Source: Allosphingosinicella vermicomposti (lineage in GTDB: Bacteria; Pseudomonadota; Alphaproteobacteria; Sphingomonadales; Sphingomonadaceae). From it: 64,000 nt of DNA. Shown piece by piece: positions 33,862 to 42,792 of the stretch (positions within the stretch are counted from its first letter, which is position 1; each line of letters starts with the position of its first letter). The notes under the pieces are model-generated. The model was not told the DNA's origin and made no database searches. It worked only from the letters and a program-made list of their open reading frames with translations. Both the position numbers and the translations under genes were made by a program. The stretch lies in NCBI RefSeq assembly GCF_003012815.1, contig NZ_PXYJ01000001.1, positions 558,001 through 622,000 on the forward strand, given 5' to 3'.

Positions 33862-34443
33862 ATGAGTGACACGGAAAAGCCCGCGAAAAAGCCGGGTAAG
33901 ATGAAGAAAATCCTGCTGATGACCGTGCTGATCGTCGGCATCGGTGGCGGCGGGGTCGGCGCTGGTCTCTATGCTGGCGGTATGTTGCCGGGCGCGGGCG
34001 GCAAGTCCCATGCGCCTGTCATCGATCCGAACCAGCCTCACCTCGTCCCGCGCGATGGGACGAGTGAAGCCGACGCCGCCAAATATCATTCGGCGCAGGG
34101 CGACAAGTCGCCCGATCCGCGCCTGTTCAAGGCGTCTTATTATCCGCTCGAGCAGAATTTCACGGTGAACCTGCGCGACACGGATGGCTTCATGCAATTG
34201 GGGCTCGGCGTCTCAACTTTCTATGACGAGCGTGTCCTGGAAAATGTGAAGACGCACGAAATGGCGATCCGCTCGGCTGTTCTCCTCGCGCTCTCCGATC
34301 AGGATTCGATCGCGCTCGCGACGCCGCAGGGCAAGGATCAGCTTCGCAAGGATCTCAAAAAGGCGGTCAACGATGTGCTGAAGGCCAAGGAAGGCTTTGG
34401 CGGCATCGACGACGTCTATTTCACAAGCATGGTGATGCAATGA
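33862..34443 (+). CDS. fliL: Flagellar basal body-associated protein FliL
   Basis: 193 residues. A lysine-rich cytoplasmic start, one membrane helix (ILLMTVLIVGIGGGGVGAGL), a linker and a periplasmic domain with YYPLEQNFTVNLRDTDGFMQ and MAIRSAVLLALSDQD. FliL surrounds and stabilises stators. Its stop overlaps fliM. Confidence 0.93.
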   Translation: MSDTEKPAKKPGKMKKILLMTVLIVGIGGGGVGAGLYAGGMLPGAGGKSHAPVIDPNQPHLVPRDGTSEADAAKYHSAQGDKSPDPRLFKASYYPLEQNFTVNLRDTDGFMQLGLGVSTFYDERVLENVKTHEMAIRSAVLLALSDQDSIALATPQGKDQLRKDLKKAVNDVLKAKEGFGGIDDVYFTSMVMQ

Positions 34444-35408
34444 GCAAATCCGCAGCGCTTTCGGGCGATGAAGTCGCCGCGATGATCGACGGCCTCAACG
34501 AGCATGCAGCCACGGCCGCTCCGGGCAGCGAGGAAGAGCTTCACCGGCCCTTCTCCTTCGCCAACGAGACGATCCCCCCCATGCCGATGCTTCCGGCGGT
34601 GGATCGCCTGTCGGTTCGCATGGCGCGCAAGCTCCGCGACGTGATCGAACCCTTCGCCCGCGACAAACCGGGTGTCGACGCCGAGCGCGTCCACGTCCGC
34701 CGCTTCGAAAGCTGGCGGCTGGAACAGCCCGAATTTTCGAGCATCAGCCTCTATCGCTTCCGGCCATTGAAGGGCGCGGTCCTGATCGCACTCGAGCCAA
34801 GCTTCATCAGCCGTCTGGTTGACATGTTTTATGGCGGATCCGGCGACTATGATGAACGGAAATTTAATGAATTTACCGCTACGGAAGAACGGCTTCTGGG
34901 GCGGATTTCAGAAGCGCTCATCGACACGCTTACCGAGGTATGGTCCGAAGTCATGACGGTTTCGCCGCAGCTCCTGTCACGGGAAACGAACACGGCCTAT
35001 GCCAGCCTCGTCCGTGGCGACGAGCCGGTGGCCGTCGCGCGCTTCACCGTGACCTTGGGGCAGGGGCGTCCGGCGAAGATCGACATCCTCTATCCGGTGT
35101 CGGCCCTTCGTTCGGTTGAAAACGAGCTTTCGGCGAAGGTGCATGACGATACGAGCCGGACGGCCCGGCAACGCATGGCCTCGGCGCTTGGCGAAGTCCG
35201 CATCCAGGCGCGGAGCGTGCTCGCGCGGCCCAGCATCTCCATGCAGGAATTGCTGGCGCTCGAACCCGGCGACGTCATCCCGATCAGCCTGCCCGCCCAG
35301 GTGCCATTACTGGTGTCCGGTCGCCTGCTCGCCTTCGGGTCGATCGGCGATCAGGAAGGCAAGGCCGCGCTCAGGATTGAAAAAGTAGACAGGAGTGGCG
35401 CTCGATGA
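34440..35408 (+). CDS. fliM: Flagellar motor switch protein FliM
   Basis: 322 residues. The N-terminal segment ALSGDEVAAMIDGL corresponds to the CheY-P-binding peptide (usual form LSQxEIDALL). The middle domain contains FYGGSGDYDERKFNEFTATE and the C-terminal SpoA domain SISMQELLALEPGDVIPISL. Together with FliG and FliN it forms the C ring. No chemotaxis genes are present in the window. Confidence 0.96.
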   Translation: MSKSAALSGDEVAAMIDGLNEHAATAAPGSEEELHRPFSFANETIPPMPMLPAVDRLSVRMARKLRDVIEPFARDKPGVDAERVHVRRFESWRLEQPEFSSISLYRFRPLKGAVLIALEPSFISRLVDMFYGGSGDYDERKFNEFTATEERLLGRISEALIDTLTEVWSEVMTVSPQLLSRETNTAYASLVRGDEPVAVARFTVTLGQGRPAKIDILYPVSALRSVENELSAKVHDDTSRTARQRMASALGEVRIQARSVLARPSISMQELLALEPGDVIPISLPAQVPLLVSGRLLAFGSIGDQEGKAALRIEKVDRSGAR

Positions 35409-35728
35409 GCGACGTTGAAGAAAAGATCGCGCAAAAGCCTGAGGACGCCGTTCTCGCGGGCCGGAATTATCAGCTGCTCGCAGACATTCCGCTGCGCCTG
35501 TCGGTAGAAGTCGGCAGCAGCTCGCTCAAGCTCTCCGAATTGCTCGATCTTCAGGAAGGCAGCGTCGTCGAGCTTGATCGTCAGGCGCACGACCTTCTCG
35601 ACATCATGGTCAACGGCCGCCTCATCGCGAAGGGCGAGGTGGTGACGGTGAATAACCGCTTCGGCATCCGCATCGTCGAAGTAATCGCCGCCGAAGCGCG
35701 TCTCGCGGGGCTCGAACGCCGCAAATGA
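35405..35728 (+). CDS. fliN: Flagellar motor switch protein FliN
   Basis: 107 residues. SpoA domain with IPLRLSVEVGSSSLKLSELL and VNGRLIAKGEVVTVNNRFGI followed by RIVEVIA. Forms the lower C ring with FliM. Overlaps both neighbours by four bases. Confidence 0.96.
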   Translation: MSDVEEKIAQKPEDAVLAGRNYQLLADIPLRLSVEVGSSSLKLSELLDLQEGSVVELDRQAHDLLDIMVNGRLIAKGEVVTVNNRFGIRIVEVIAAEARLAGLERRK

Positions 35729-35997
35729 TGACCACCTATATTTTGAAACTGCTGTTCCTCGTGCCCCTCGTCGCGGGCATGGCGTTCGGCGCCTTGTGGC
35801 TCTGGCGGAAAGCGCAGCCTGGCCTGGCGCTCGGTCAGCGGGAGAGGGCGGTGAAGCTAGTGGATGCCATTCCGCTGGGTGCCACTGGGCGGTTGGCGGT
35901 CGTGGAGTTCGCGGACAAAAGGCTGCTGATTTCGGTATCTCGGGGGCAGGTGCAGCTTATCTCCGAAGGCCCGTTGCCCGAGGTTGACGAGAAGTGA
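35725..35997 (+). CDS. fliO: Flagellar export protein FliO
   Basis: 90 residues. One N-terminal membrane helix ([20 protein letters not shown]) and a short cytoplasmic domain with [20 protein letters not shown], the FliO pattern. Scaffold for assembling FliP. Identity is supported by its place between fliN and fliP. Confidence 0.88.
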   Translation: MMTTYILKLLFLVPLVAGMAFGALWLWRKAQPGLALGQRERAVKLVDAIPLGATGRLAVVEFADKRLLISVSRGQVQLISEGPLPEVDEK

Positions 35998-36788
35998 GCG
36001 CAATCGCTTTACCCGCCTGGTGCCGACTGCGCATTCTGCTGGCCATCGCATTGTTCATTGGTCTGGCTTTGATTGCAGCCCCAGCCTTCGCGCAGGCAGG
36101 CGGCCAACCCGGTGCCCTCGACCGCGCCGTCCAGACCATCTCCGGCGACGGCCGACCTTTGTCGCTGTCGCTGCAAATCCTTGTCCTGATGAGCCTGCTG
36201 ACGGTCCTGCCGTCGCTCGTCCTGATGATGACCAGCTTCACGCGCATCATCATTGTGCTGTCGATCCTGCGCCAGGCATTGGGCCTGCAGCAGACGCCGC
36301 CCAACCAGGTTCTCGTCGGCCTCGCGCTTTTCCTCTCCATCTTCGTGATGCGGCCGGTGATTACCGAGATCAACGAAACCGCCTACACGCCTTACGGCAA
36401 TGGCTCGATCAGCATCGAGGAAGGTGTGTCGCGTTCGGGCGACGCACTTCACAAATTCATGATCGCCCAAACACGCGAGACGGATTTGAAGCTGTTCGCC
36501 GATCTCGCGGGGGCCCCGGCCTTCGCCAACGCGCAGGATATTCCCTTCTCGATCCTGCTCCCAGCTTTCGTGACGAGCGAGCTCAAGACAGCCTTCCAGA
36601 TCGGCTTTCTGATCTTCCTGCCCTTCCTCATCATCGATCTCGTCGTGGCCTCGACGCTGATGGCGCTCGGCATGATGATGCTGTCCCCCACCATCATCTC
36701 CATGCCGTTCAAGCTTCTGCTGTTCGTGCTGGTCGATGGATGGGCGCTCACCATGGGCTCCCTCGCGGCTTCGTTCACGGTGGGGTAG
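35994..36788 (+). CDS. fliP: Flagellar export gate protein FliP
   Basis: 264 residues. A cleavable hydrophobic N-terminus ([20 protein letters not shown]), then the FliP hallmark [20 protein letters not shown] with [20 protein letters not shown] and [17 protein letters not shown]. Core of the export channel. Start is GTG overlapping the fliO stop. Confidence 0.97.
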   Translation: MSAIALPAWCRLRILLAIALFIGLALIAAPAFAQAGGQPGALDRAVQTISGDGRPLSLSLQILVLMSLLTVLPSLVLMMTSFTRIIIVLSILRQALGLQQTPPNQVLVGLALFLSIFVMRPVITEINETAYTPYGNGSISIEEGVSRSGDALHKFMIAQTRETDLKLFADLAGAPAFANAQDIPFSILLPAFVTSELKTAFQIGFLIFLPFLIIDLVVASTLMALGMMMLSPTIISMPFKLLLFVLVDGWALTMGSLAASFTVG

Positions 36789-36792
36789 AGGC

Positions 36793-37071
36793 ATGGTTGT
36801 CGACAGCCCGGATTATTTCATCGGCGTCGCGCAGCAGGCGTTGTGGATCGTATCGCTCGCGACCGCCCCGATCCTCGTCCCCGCGCTGATCGCAGGTGTA
36901 ATTCTCGGCATGATTCAGGCAGCGACGTCCATCAACGAAGCGACTTTGTCCTTCGTGCCGAAACTGATCGTCGTCGGCCTGTGCCTTGTGCTTTTCGGAA
37001 GCGCGATCCTGATGCTGCTGATGGATTTCACGCAGGATATTTTCGCGCGCATCCCCGACATAACGCGATGA
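36793..37071 (+). CDS. fliQ: Flagellar export gate protein FliQ
   Basis: 92 residues with two membrane helices (IVSLATAPILVPALIAGVIL and LIVVGLCLVLFGSAILMLLM) and the conserved QAATSINEATLSFVPK between them. ATG at 36793 follows the fliP stop by four bases; a longer upstream frame lacks a ribosome site. Confidence 0.96.
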   Translation: MVVDSPDYFIGVAQQALWIVSLATAPILVPALIAGVILGMIQAATSINEATLSFVPKLIVVGLCLVLFGSAILMLLMDFTQDIFARIPDITR

Positions 37072-37856
37072 TCCCGGCCGGTTTCGCGGGGGTCGAAACC
37101 CAATTGTGGCTGTGGATGCTCGCCATGGTCCGCCCCGGCGCCGCCTTCCTCGCCGCGCCCGTGTTCAGCGCGCCCGCCGTGCCGGTCCAGCTGCGCCTCA
37201 TCATCGCGCTAGCCATCGGCATTCCAGCTCTTTCGGCCGCCGATTTCGTGCTTCCGACAGGAGGCCTCGCGACCATCGAAGGTTTCATGCTGGTGCTCGG
37301 CGAAGTGCTTGCGGGGCTGGCTCTTGGTTTTGCCGTGCAGATCGGCTTCTCAGCCGCCTTGGTCGCGGGCGAGGCGATCAGCAACGCCATGGGCCTTGGC
37401 TTTTCATCGATGATCGATCCGGCGAGCGGACAATCGAGCCCGGCGCTCGGCCAGTTCCTCACCATCCTCGGCACCTTCCTGTTCCTCGCCGTCAACGGCC
37501 ATCTGGCGCTCGCCGCGTCGATCGTTGAAAGCTATCGCGCGCTGCCGCCCGGCAATGCCTGGATGGCGGCGGAGAGCATCAACGGCCTCGTCCTCTTCGG
37601 TAGCACCTTATTCGCGGCGGGCCTTTCCATCGCCTTGCCGGTGGGCTTCGCGATCATCCTGGTTCAGGTCGTGATGGGAATGCTTTCCCGCTCTGCTCCC
37701 GCGCTCAACCTGTTTTCCGTCGGCCTCCCCGCCGCGTTGCTCGCAGGCCTTGTCCTGCTCGCGATGGCCGCGCCAGTGATCGGCGAGGGGATATTGGTCT
37801 CGATCCAGATGGGCCTCGATGAAGCGAGCCGCCTGGCGCTCGGCGGAGGCGCCTGA
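37068..37856 (+). CDS. fliR: Flagellar export gate protein FliR
   Basis: 262 residues, mostly membrane helices, with MVRPGAAFLAAPVFSAPAVP near the N-terminus and GEAISNAMGLGFSSMIDPAS, both typical of FliR. Part of the FliPQR export pore. ATGA overlap with fliQ. Confidence 0.96.
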   Translation: MIPAGFAGVETQLWLWMLAMVRPGAAFLAAPVFSAPAVPVQLRLIIALAIGIPALSAADFVLPTGGLATIEGFMLVLGEVLAGLALGFAVQIGFSAALVAGEAISNAMGLGFSSMIDPASGQSSPALGQFLTILGTFLFLAVNGHLALAASIVESYRALPPGNAWMAAESINGLVLFGSTLFAAGLSIALPVGFAIILVQVVMGMLSRSAPALNLFSVGLPAALLAGLVLLAMAAPVIGEGILVSIQMGLDEASRLALGGGA

Positions 37857-38995
37857 TGTCGGACGAAGCGGATCGCGACGAAAAAACCGAAGCCCCGACG
37901 CCGAAGCGCAAACAGGATGCGGTCAAGAAAGGGGACGTCCTCCAGTCGCGCGAACTCGGCACCGCCCTCGTCGTCGTCGCAGGCGCGATCTGGGTGGCGA
38001 TGGCCGGGCCGCTGATGATCGGCGCGTTGGAAGAAATGCTCACCGATGCGCTGACGTTCGATGCCGGGGCCGTGCGCAATTTCGATCCGGCCACGGTCGC
38101 GTTCGAACTGATCGGCATCGTCTTGGTGCCGCTCATCATTCTGTTCGCGGTGACGATGGCCGCATCGATCGCCGCGCCCGCGGTGCTCGGCTCACTCGGC
38201 TTCCGGTCCGGCGCCTTCGCGTTCAAGGCGAACAAGATGAATCCGATGAAGGGGCTGAAGCGCATGTTCGGCATGCACGGCGTCATCGAACTCGCCAAAT
38301 CCCTCGCCAAGGTGATCCTGCTGGGGTCGATCGGCGTATGGCTGCTCCTCGATCAGGCCAACGCGCTGATCGGCCTTACGTCCCGGGACATCAATGCCGC
38401 GCTCGGCGACGTGGGCGAGACATTCACCTTGGCCGTGCTCGTTATGGCCTTCGCGCTTGCCCTCATCGCCCTCATCGACGTGCCGACCCAGATATTGCAG
38501 CGTCAGGGGCGCCTGCGCATGACGAAGCAGGAGGTGAAGGAAGAGCATAAGCAAACCGAAGGCTCGCCCGAATTGAAGGCCGCGATCCGCCGCAAGCAGC
38601 ATGAGGTGCTTGCCGCATCCGCCCGCGCCGCGGTGCAAGATGCGACCGTGATCCTCACCAACCCGACGCACTTTGCCGTCGCGCTCCGCTATCGCCCGGG
38701 CAGCGACCCGGCCCCCTTCGTCGTCGCGCGGGGCAAAGGTGCGACCGCCGATGCGATCCGCGAGCTGGCGAAGGAAGCCGGCGTTCCGATGCTGAGCTAC
38801 CCACAGCTTACCCGCGCCCTCTACTTTACCGCGCGGGCAGGCCAGGTGATCCGCGAAGACCTTTATCTCGCCGTCGCGACGATCCTCGCTTTCGTGTTCA
38901 ATCTCGACGCGGCGCTCGCGTCGGACACCCCGCAACCCAAGGTCGATGTGCCCACCGGCGCACGTTTTGACGAAAAAGGTCGTCCGGACATTTAA
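37856..38995 (+). CDS. flhB: Flagellar export switch protein FlhB
   Basis: 379 residues. The N-terminus DKTEAPTPKRKQDAVKKGDV-like (here DEKTEAPTPKRKQDA), four membrane helices, and the autocleavage motif NPTH at residues 269-272 followed by FAVALRY. Cleavage changes export specificity from hook to filament proteins in response to FliK. Last gene of the fliE-flhB run, though the next small gene is only about 55 bases away. Confidence 0.97.
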   Translation: MSDEADRDEKTEAPTPKRKQDAVKKGDVLQSRELGTALVVVAGAIWVAMAGPLMIGALEEMLTDALTFDAGAVRNFDPATVAFELIGIVLVPLIILFAVTMAASIAAPAVLGSLGFRSGAFAFKANKMNPMKGLKRMFGMHGVIELAKSLAKVILLGSIGVWLLLDQANALIGLTSRDINAALGDVGETFTLAVLVMAFALALIALIDVPTQILQRQGRLRMTKQEVKEEHKQTEGSPELKAAIRRKQHEVLAASARAAVQDATVILTNPTHFAVALRYRPGSDPAPFVVARGKGATADAIRELAKEAGVPMLSYPQLTRALYFTARAGQVIREDLYLAVATILAFVFNLDAALASDTPQPKVDVPTGARFDEKGRPDI

Positions 38996-39051
38996 GCTTT
39001 CCTTTCCCCTGCCGTTCTTGGTTGCGGCGAGATGGGTTGAAGGCGGCTGGA

Positions 39052-39456
39052 ATGAGCGCGAAGGACCATGACGACATACACGAACGCGCTCTCGAACAGA
39101 TCGAGGGCGCGCTTCAGATTGCGTTTCAGGGAGAGGCCGGGACGCAGCGCCTGACTCGCATCATCAAGGCGCTCGAAAAAAGACCGCATGGGCATGAGGG
39201 CGGCCTTCGCGAACACCTTGCCGCCGCCATAGCCGAAATCGACCTCCTGCGTGAGCGGGCCCGCCGCGGCAATGTGCCGATGGACAGCTGGCTGGCGGCG
39301 GTGGCCGACGATCTCGGCGCCACTCAGCCAGCGCCCGACAATATGGCTTTGGAGACCGTCTTTTCGCTCATCGGCCGAATGTCGGCTTACCCCGCCCGGG
39401 CCCTCTGCGCGCAAGCGGGCGTGCCTCGCGCCACAGTGCGAATTTTGACGGAGTAA
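39052..39456 (+). CDS. Unknown small protein between flhB and fliD
   Basis: 134 residues, soluble, largely helical, starting MSAKDHDDIHERALEQIEGA; no cysteine-rich or membrane features except Cys near the C-terminus, which has SAYPARALCAQAGVPRATVR, possibly a helix-turn-helix-like end. An in-frame start at 39022 is also open. It lies in the same direction as flhB and just before the FliA promoter for fliD, so a flagellar role is likely, but I do not recognise the family. Confidence 0.65.
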   Translation: MSAKDHDDIHERALEQIEGALQIAFQGEAGTQRLTRIIKALEKRPHGHEGGLREHLAAAIAEIDLLRERARRGNVPMDSWLAAVADDLGATQPAPDNMALETVFSLIGRMSAYPARALCAQAGVPRATVRILTE

Positions 39457-39460
39457 AAAC

Positions 39461-39487
39461 TAAAGAAACCACGCGCCGCGCCGTTAT
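39461..39487 (+). promoter_or_regulatory. Sigma-28 promoter for fliD-fliS
   Basis: TAAA, 15 bases, GCCGTTAT, 26 bases before the fliD ATG. Same boxes as the fliC and motA sites. Confidence 0.88.
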
Positions 39488-39512
39488 CCAGAACAGCAAG
39501 GGGAATGGCCAA

Positions 39513-41126
39513 ATGGTTTCATCGATCGGATATGCGCTGGGAGCCGGATCGGGCCTCGATACCGCCAAGCTGATCGAGGATCTCTACACCGCAAGCCGGG
39601 CGCCAAAGGAAGCAGCGATCAAGAAACGCGAAGAGGCCAATGCCGCTCGCATTTCCGGCATTGCCGAAGCCTCCAACGCGATCGCCTCTTTCTCCTCCGC
39701 TCTCTCTTCGCTAGTCGGCGGCGGCACGCTCTTCACCCAGCCGACCGTGTCCGACACGTCCGTTTTTTCCGCCAAGGCCCTCCCGGGCTCGCGCCTCGGC
39801 GATTATTCGGCACGCCTTGAGGTGAAGCAGCTCGCCCAGGCCCAGACCTTGGTGTCGCAGCCGCTGGGCGCTGCCACCGATCCCGTCGGCCAGGGCACGA
39901 TCACCCTTAACGTCGGCGGCCGCACGCTCGACATCATTGTCGACGAAAACAATGACAGCCTGGAAGGCCTCGCCAAGGCGATCAATGACAAGAAAGCCGG
40001 TGTCACGGCGACGATCGTCACCGGCACGCAGGGCGCGCAGATCATGCTGAAGGGGCAAACGGGGGAGGCGCAGGCCTTCACCCTGTCCGTGCCAGAGGGC
40101 ACAGTATCGGGCCTCGAACGCTTTGCCTTCGGCCCGAGCGTTACCAACGGATTGACGCAGGCGCAGGCCGCGCGGGACGCGATCGTCATACTGGATGGCG
40201 TCGAGGTGGCGCGTGATTCCAATAGCATTTCTGACCTTATTCCCGGCATCCAGCTCGATCTCCTGAAGGCCGCCCCGGGCAATGCCGTGGCCATCGGATC
40301 GCAACGGCCGACCGGAGCGATCCGGCAGGCCGTCGGCGACTTCATCGCCGCCTTCAATGAACTGAATATCGTACTGAACGACCTGGCTGGGCCGAGCACC
40401 CCGGGCCAGCCAAGCAAGCCGCTTCGCAACGATCTTGGCGTGCGCGATATGATGCGGCAGCTCAATCGTATGCCATCGACGATCCTCAGCAGCGAGGACG
40501 GACCGCACACGCTCGGCGACATTGGCGTCTATACCAATCGCGACGGCACATTGTCGCTCGATCAGGAAGTTTTCGACAGGGCTCTCAAGAACCATCCCGA
40601 CGGCGTCGAAGCGCTTTTCAACCCGGGCCAGCACAGCAGCAATCCCAATCTGGTCATCACCAGCGCGCTTGGGAAGGTTAAGCCCGGCACTTATACGATC
40701 ACCAATGTCGTGCCGGGCGTCGATGGCGCCGCCGCCTCCGGCTTTATAGACGGAAAGGCCGCCGATGCCGTCGGCAACTTTCTGATCGCCTCGACCGCAT
40801 CCGGCGCGACGGGCCTCGTCCTTCAGGTGAAGGGCGCAATATCCAGCGCAACGATCACCATCGATGCGGGGATCGGCGGCGCGCTGCTCGCGATCAAGGA
40901 CGCATTGTTCGCGCCGGGCGGACCGCTCACCAACAGCAATACGCGCTTCAGCGACGAAGCCGGCGATATCGCCGACGACCGCGAGGCGATGGAGCGGCGC
41001 ATGACGGCCTATCACGACCGGCTCGTCAGCAGTTACGCATCGATGGAAAAACGTGTTGCCGTGTTCAAGGCCACGCAAAGCTATCTCGACCAGCAAATCA
41101 AGATGTGGACCAAGAGCGGTGACTGA
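39513..41126 (+). CDS. fliD: Flagellar filament cap protein FliD
   Basis: 537 residues. N-terminal GAGSGLDTAKLIEDLYTASR, the FliD domain, and the C-terminal part LVSSYASMEKRVAVFKATQS followed by YLDQQIKMW. The protein forms the cap under which flagellin polymerises. AAGGGG lies upstream of the ATG. Followed by fliS. Confidence 0.95.
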   Translation: MVSSIGYALGAGSGLDTAKLIEDLYTASRAPKEAAIKKREEANAARISGIAEASNAIASFSSALSSLVGGGTLFTQPTVSDTSVFSAKALPGSRLGDYSARLEVKQLAQAQTLVSQPLGAATDPVGQGTITLNVGGRTLDIIVDENNDSLEGLAKAINDKKAGVTATIVTGTQGAQIMLKGQTGEAQAFTLSVPEGTVSGLERFAFGPSVTNGLTQAQAARDAIVILDGVEVARDSNSISDLIPGIQLDLLKAAPGNAVAIGSQRPTGAIRQAVGDFIAAFNELNIVLNDLAGPSTPGQPSKPLRNDLGVRDMMRQLNRMPSTILSSEDGPHTLGDIGVYTNRDGTLSLDQEVFDRALKNHPDGVEALFNPGQHSSNPNLVITSALGKVKPGTYTITNVVPGVDGAAASGFIDGKAADAVGNFLIASTASGATGLVLQVKGAISSATITIDAGIGGALLAIKDALFAPGGPLTNSNTRFSDEAGDIADDREAMERRMTAYHDRLVSSYASMEKRVAVFKATQSYLDQQIKMWTKSGD

Positions 41127-41159
41127 GCATCGCCGTAACAGGAGTGGGAGGGCGTGAGT

Positions 41160-41555
41160 ATGTATATGACGCATGGACAATTCGGCGCGGCGCGTGCGCG
41201 TTATGAGAGCATCGATCTCACCAGCCGCCTGGAAGGGGCGTCTCCGCACCGCCTCGTCGCGATCATGTATGAGGAGCTTTTAAAGGCACTCGACACGATG
41301 GGTGCGGCCATCCGGCAGCGGGATATCGTGAAGCGTGGACGCACACAGGCGCGGGCCCTATCGATCCTTCATGGGCTTGAAGGCAGTCTCGATTTCAATC
41401 GCGGCGCGGAAATCGCGGCGGGCCTTGCGACCGTCTATCGCGAAGCACGGCGCCTTGTCGTGAATGGCGGGCGCGAGAATGACGACGAACAGATCGTCCG
41501 CGCGCGCGACATGCTGGGCGAGATTGCGGGCGCTTGGACGGCGATCGGCCAATAG
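41160..41555 (+). CDS. fliS: Flagellin export chaperone FliS
   Basis: 131 residues. ARYESIDLTSRLEGASPHRL and IMYEELLKALDTMGAAI with SILHGLEGSLDFNRGAEIA are FliS signatures. It binds the flagellin C-terminus and prevents early polymerisation. GGGAGGG lies seven bases before ATG 41160; the GTG at 41154 is too close to it. Confidence 0.92.
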   Translation: MYMTHGQFGAARARYESIDLTSRLEGASPHRLVAIMYEELLKALDTMGAAIRQRDIVKRGRTQARALSILHGLEGSLDFNRGAEIAAGLATVYREARRLVVNGGRENDDEQIVRARDMLGEIAGAWTAIGQ

Positions 41556-41573
41556 GACCCCTCGTCGGTGCCG

Positions 41574-42638
41574 TCAGGCCTTAGCGAGCCCGTATTTCCG
41601 CATCTTTTCGATGAGGGTGGTGCGCTGAAGCGAAAGCATACGCGCGGCCTCGGCCACCACGCCGTCGCCCAAGCGCAGCGCTTCGACAATCTGCTCGCGT
41701 TCCATCTCGGCCACCATGGCACGAAGGTCGACTGGCGCGTCCTTCATCGATACGGCGGGCGTGGCGGGCTCGGCCGCGATTGACGGAGCAGCTTCGGCGC
41801 TCGCCTGCCAGACCGCTTCGCGCTCCTGGCGGTTCATGCGCGGGCGGCGGGCGATGAGCAGTTCGATCTGCTCGGCGCTGACCGTCTGGCCCGAATAGAG
41901 GATCACTGCCCGTTCGATCACATTGCGTAGCTCACGCACATTGCCCGGCCAATTATGCGCGGCGAGCTTATCGATCGCGGCTGGCGAGAAACGCACGACC
42001 TGCTTGGAATCGGCCATCTGGCGCAGAAAATGACGGACGAGCAGGGGCACGTCTTCGCGGCGATCGCAGAGCGGCAAGATGTCGATCGGAAAGACGGACA
42101 GGCGGTAGAAAAGGTCTTCGCGGAAGCGCTGCTCTTCGATCGCTTCGTCGATATCGCGGTGCGTCGCGGAAATGATCCGTGTATCGACACCAATCTCGCC
42201 CCGGCCCCCGACACGCTGCACGGTGCGTTCTTCCAGCACGCGCAGCAATTTCACCTGCATGTCGGCGGGCATGTCGCCGATTTCGTCGAGGAACAAAGTG
42301 CCGCCGTCGGCTTCCTCGAACCGGCCCTTACGTTGGGCAACGGCACCTGTGAACGATCCCTTTTCATGCCCGAATAATTCGGATTCGAGCAGTTCGCGCG
42401 GGATCGCGCCGCAATTGACGGCAACGTAGGATTTGGCGGCGCGGTGGCTTTCGGCATGAATGGCGCGCGCCACCATTTCCTTGCCCGCACCGGATGGGCC
42501 AGTGACGATCACCGACGCATTGGTCGGCGCGACCTGACGGATCAGATATTTCAGTTCCGAGATTCCGGGGCTGACCCCGATAATCAAAGATTCAATCGTA
42601 TTGGCCGGATCAGCCGGCGGCGCCCAGATGCATGACAT
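41574..42638 (-). CDS. Second sigma-54-dependent flagellar activator, AAA+ and HTH only
   Basis: 354 residues. Almost no N-terminal domain: AAA+ begins near residue 20, with Walker A GPSGAGKE (47-54), GSFTGA (94-99), GGTLFLDEIGDMPADMQVKL and a Fis-type HTH at the C-terminus (VAEAARMLSLQRTTLIEKMR). It resembles the FleQ/FlrA core, lacking the N-terminal domain. ATG at 42638 is preferred; a TTG nine bases earlier is also open. It ends 18 bases from fliS, tail to tail. A sigma-28-like site lies upstream at 42766-42792. Confidence 0.88.
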   Translation of the reverse strand: MSCIWAPPADPANTIESLIIGVSPGISELKYLIRQVAPTNASVIVTGPSGAGKEMVARAIHAESHRAAKSYVAVNCGAIPRELLESELFGHEKGSFTGAVAQRKGRFEEADGGTLFLDEIGDMPADMQVKLLRVLEERTVQRVGGRGEIGVDTRIISATHRDIDEAIEEQRFREDLFYRLSVFPIDILPLCDRREDVPLLVRHFLRQMADSKQVVRFSPAAIDKLAAHNWPGNVRELRNVIERAVILYSGQTVSAEQIELLIARRPRMNRQEREAVWQASAEAAPSIAAEPATPAVSMKDAPVDLRAMVAEMEREQIVEALRLGDGVVAEAARMLSLQRTTLIEKMRKYGLAKA

Positions 42639-42765
42639 CAGGCGCAACCGCCGATTTTAAGATTTCGAATCAACCGCATTGTCATCATCCCCTGACCCGC
42701 GTTGAAAGCAGGAATGGGGTTCAACCCGTTAACGTTCAGCAAACGCGAATTTCTTTTTTTGTCTT

Positions 42766-42792
42766 ATAACGGGTTGACGCGAATGAACTTTA
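42766..42792 (-). promoter_or_regulatory. Sigma-28-like site upstream of the second activator gene
   Basis: Minus strand TAAAGTTC start, 15 bases after TAAA, then CCCGTTAT: one mismatch from the sites before fliC and motA. It overlaps the last codon of the helicase gene and would leave a leader of about 120 bases. Confidence 0.5.

Noticed and set aside
39711-41249. 512-codon minus-strand open frame opposite fliD
   Set aside because: Composition typical of an antisense shadow in GC-rich DNA; fliD on the plus strand has full family features and a FliA promoter.
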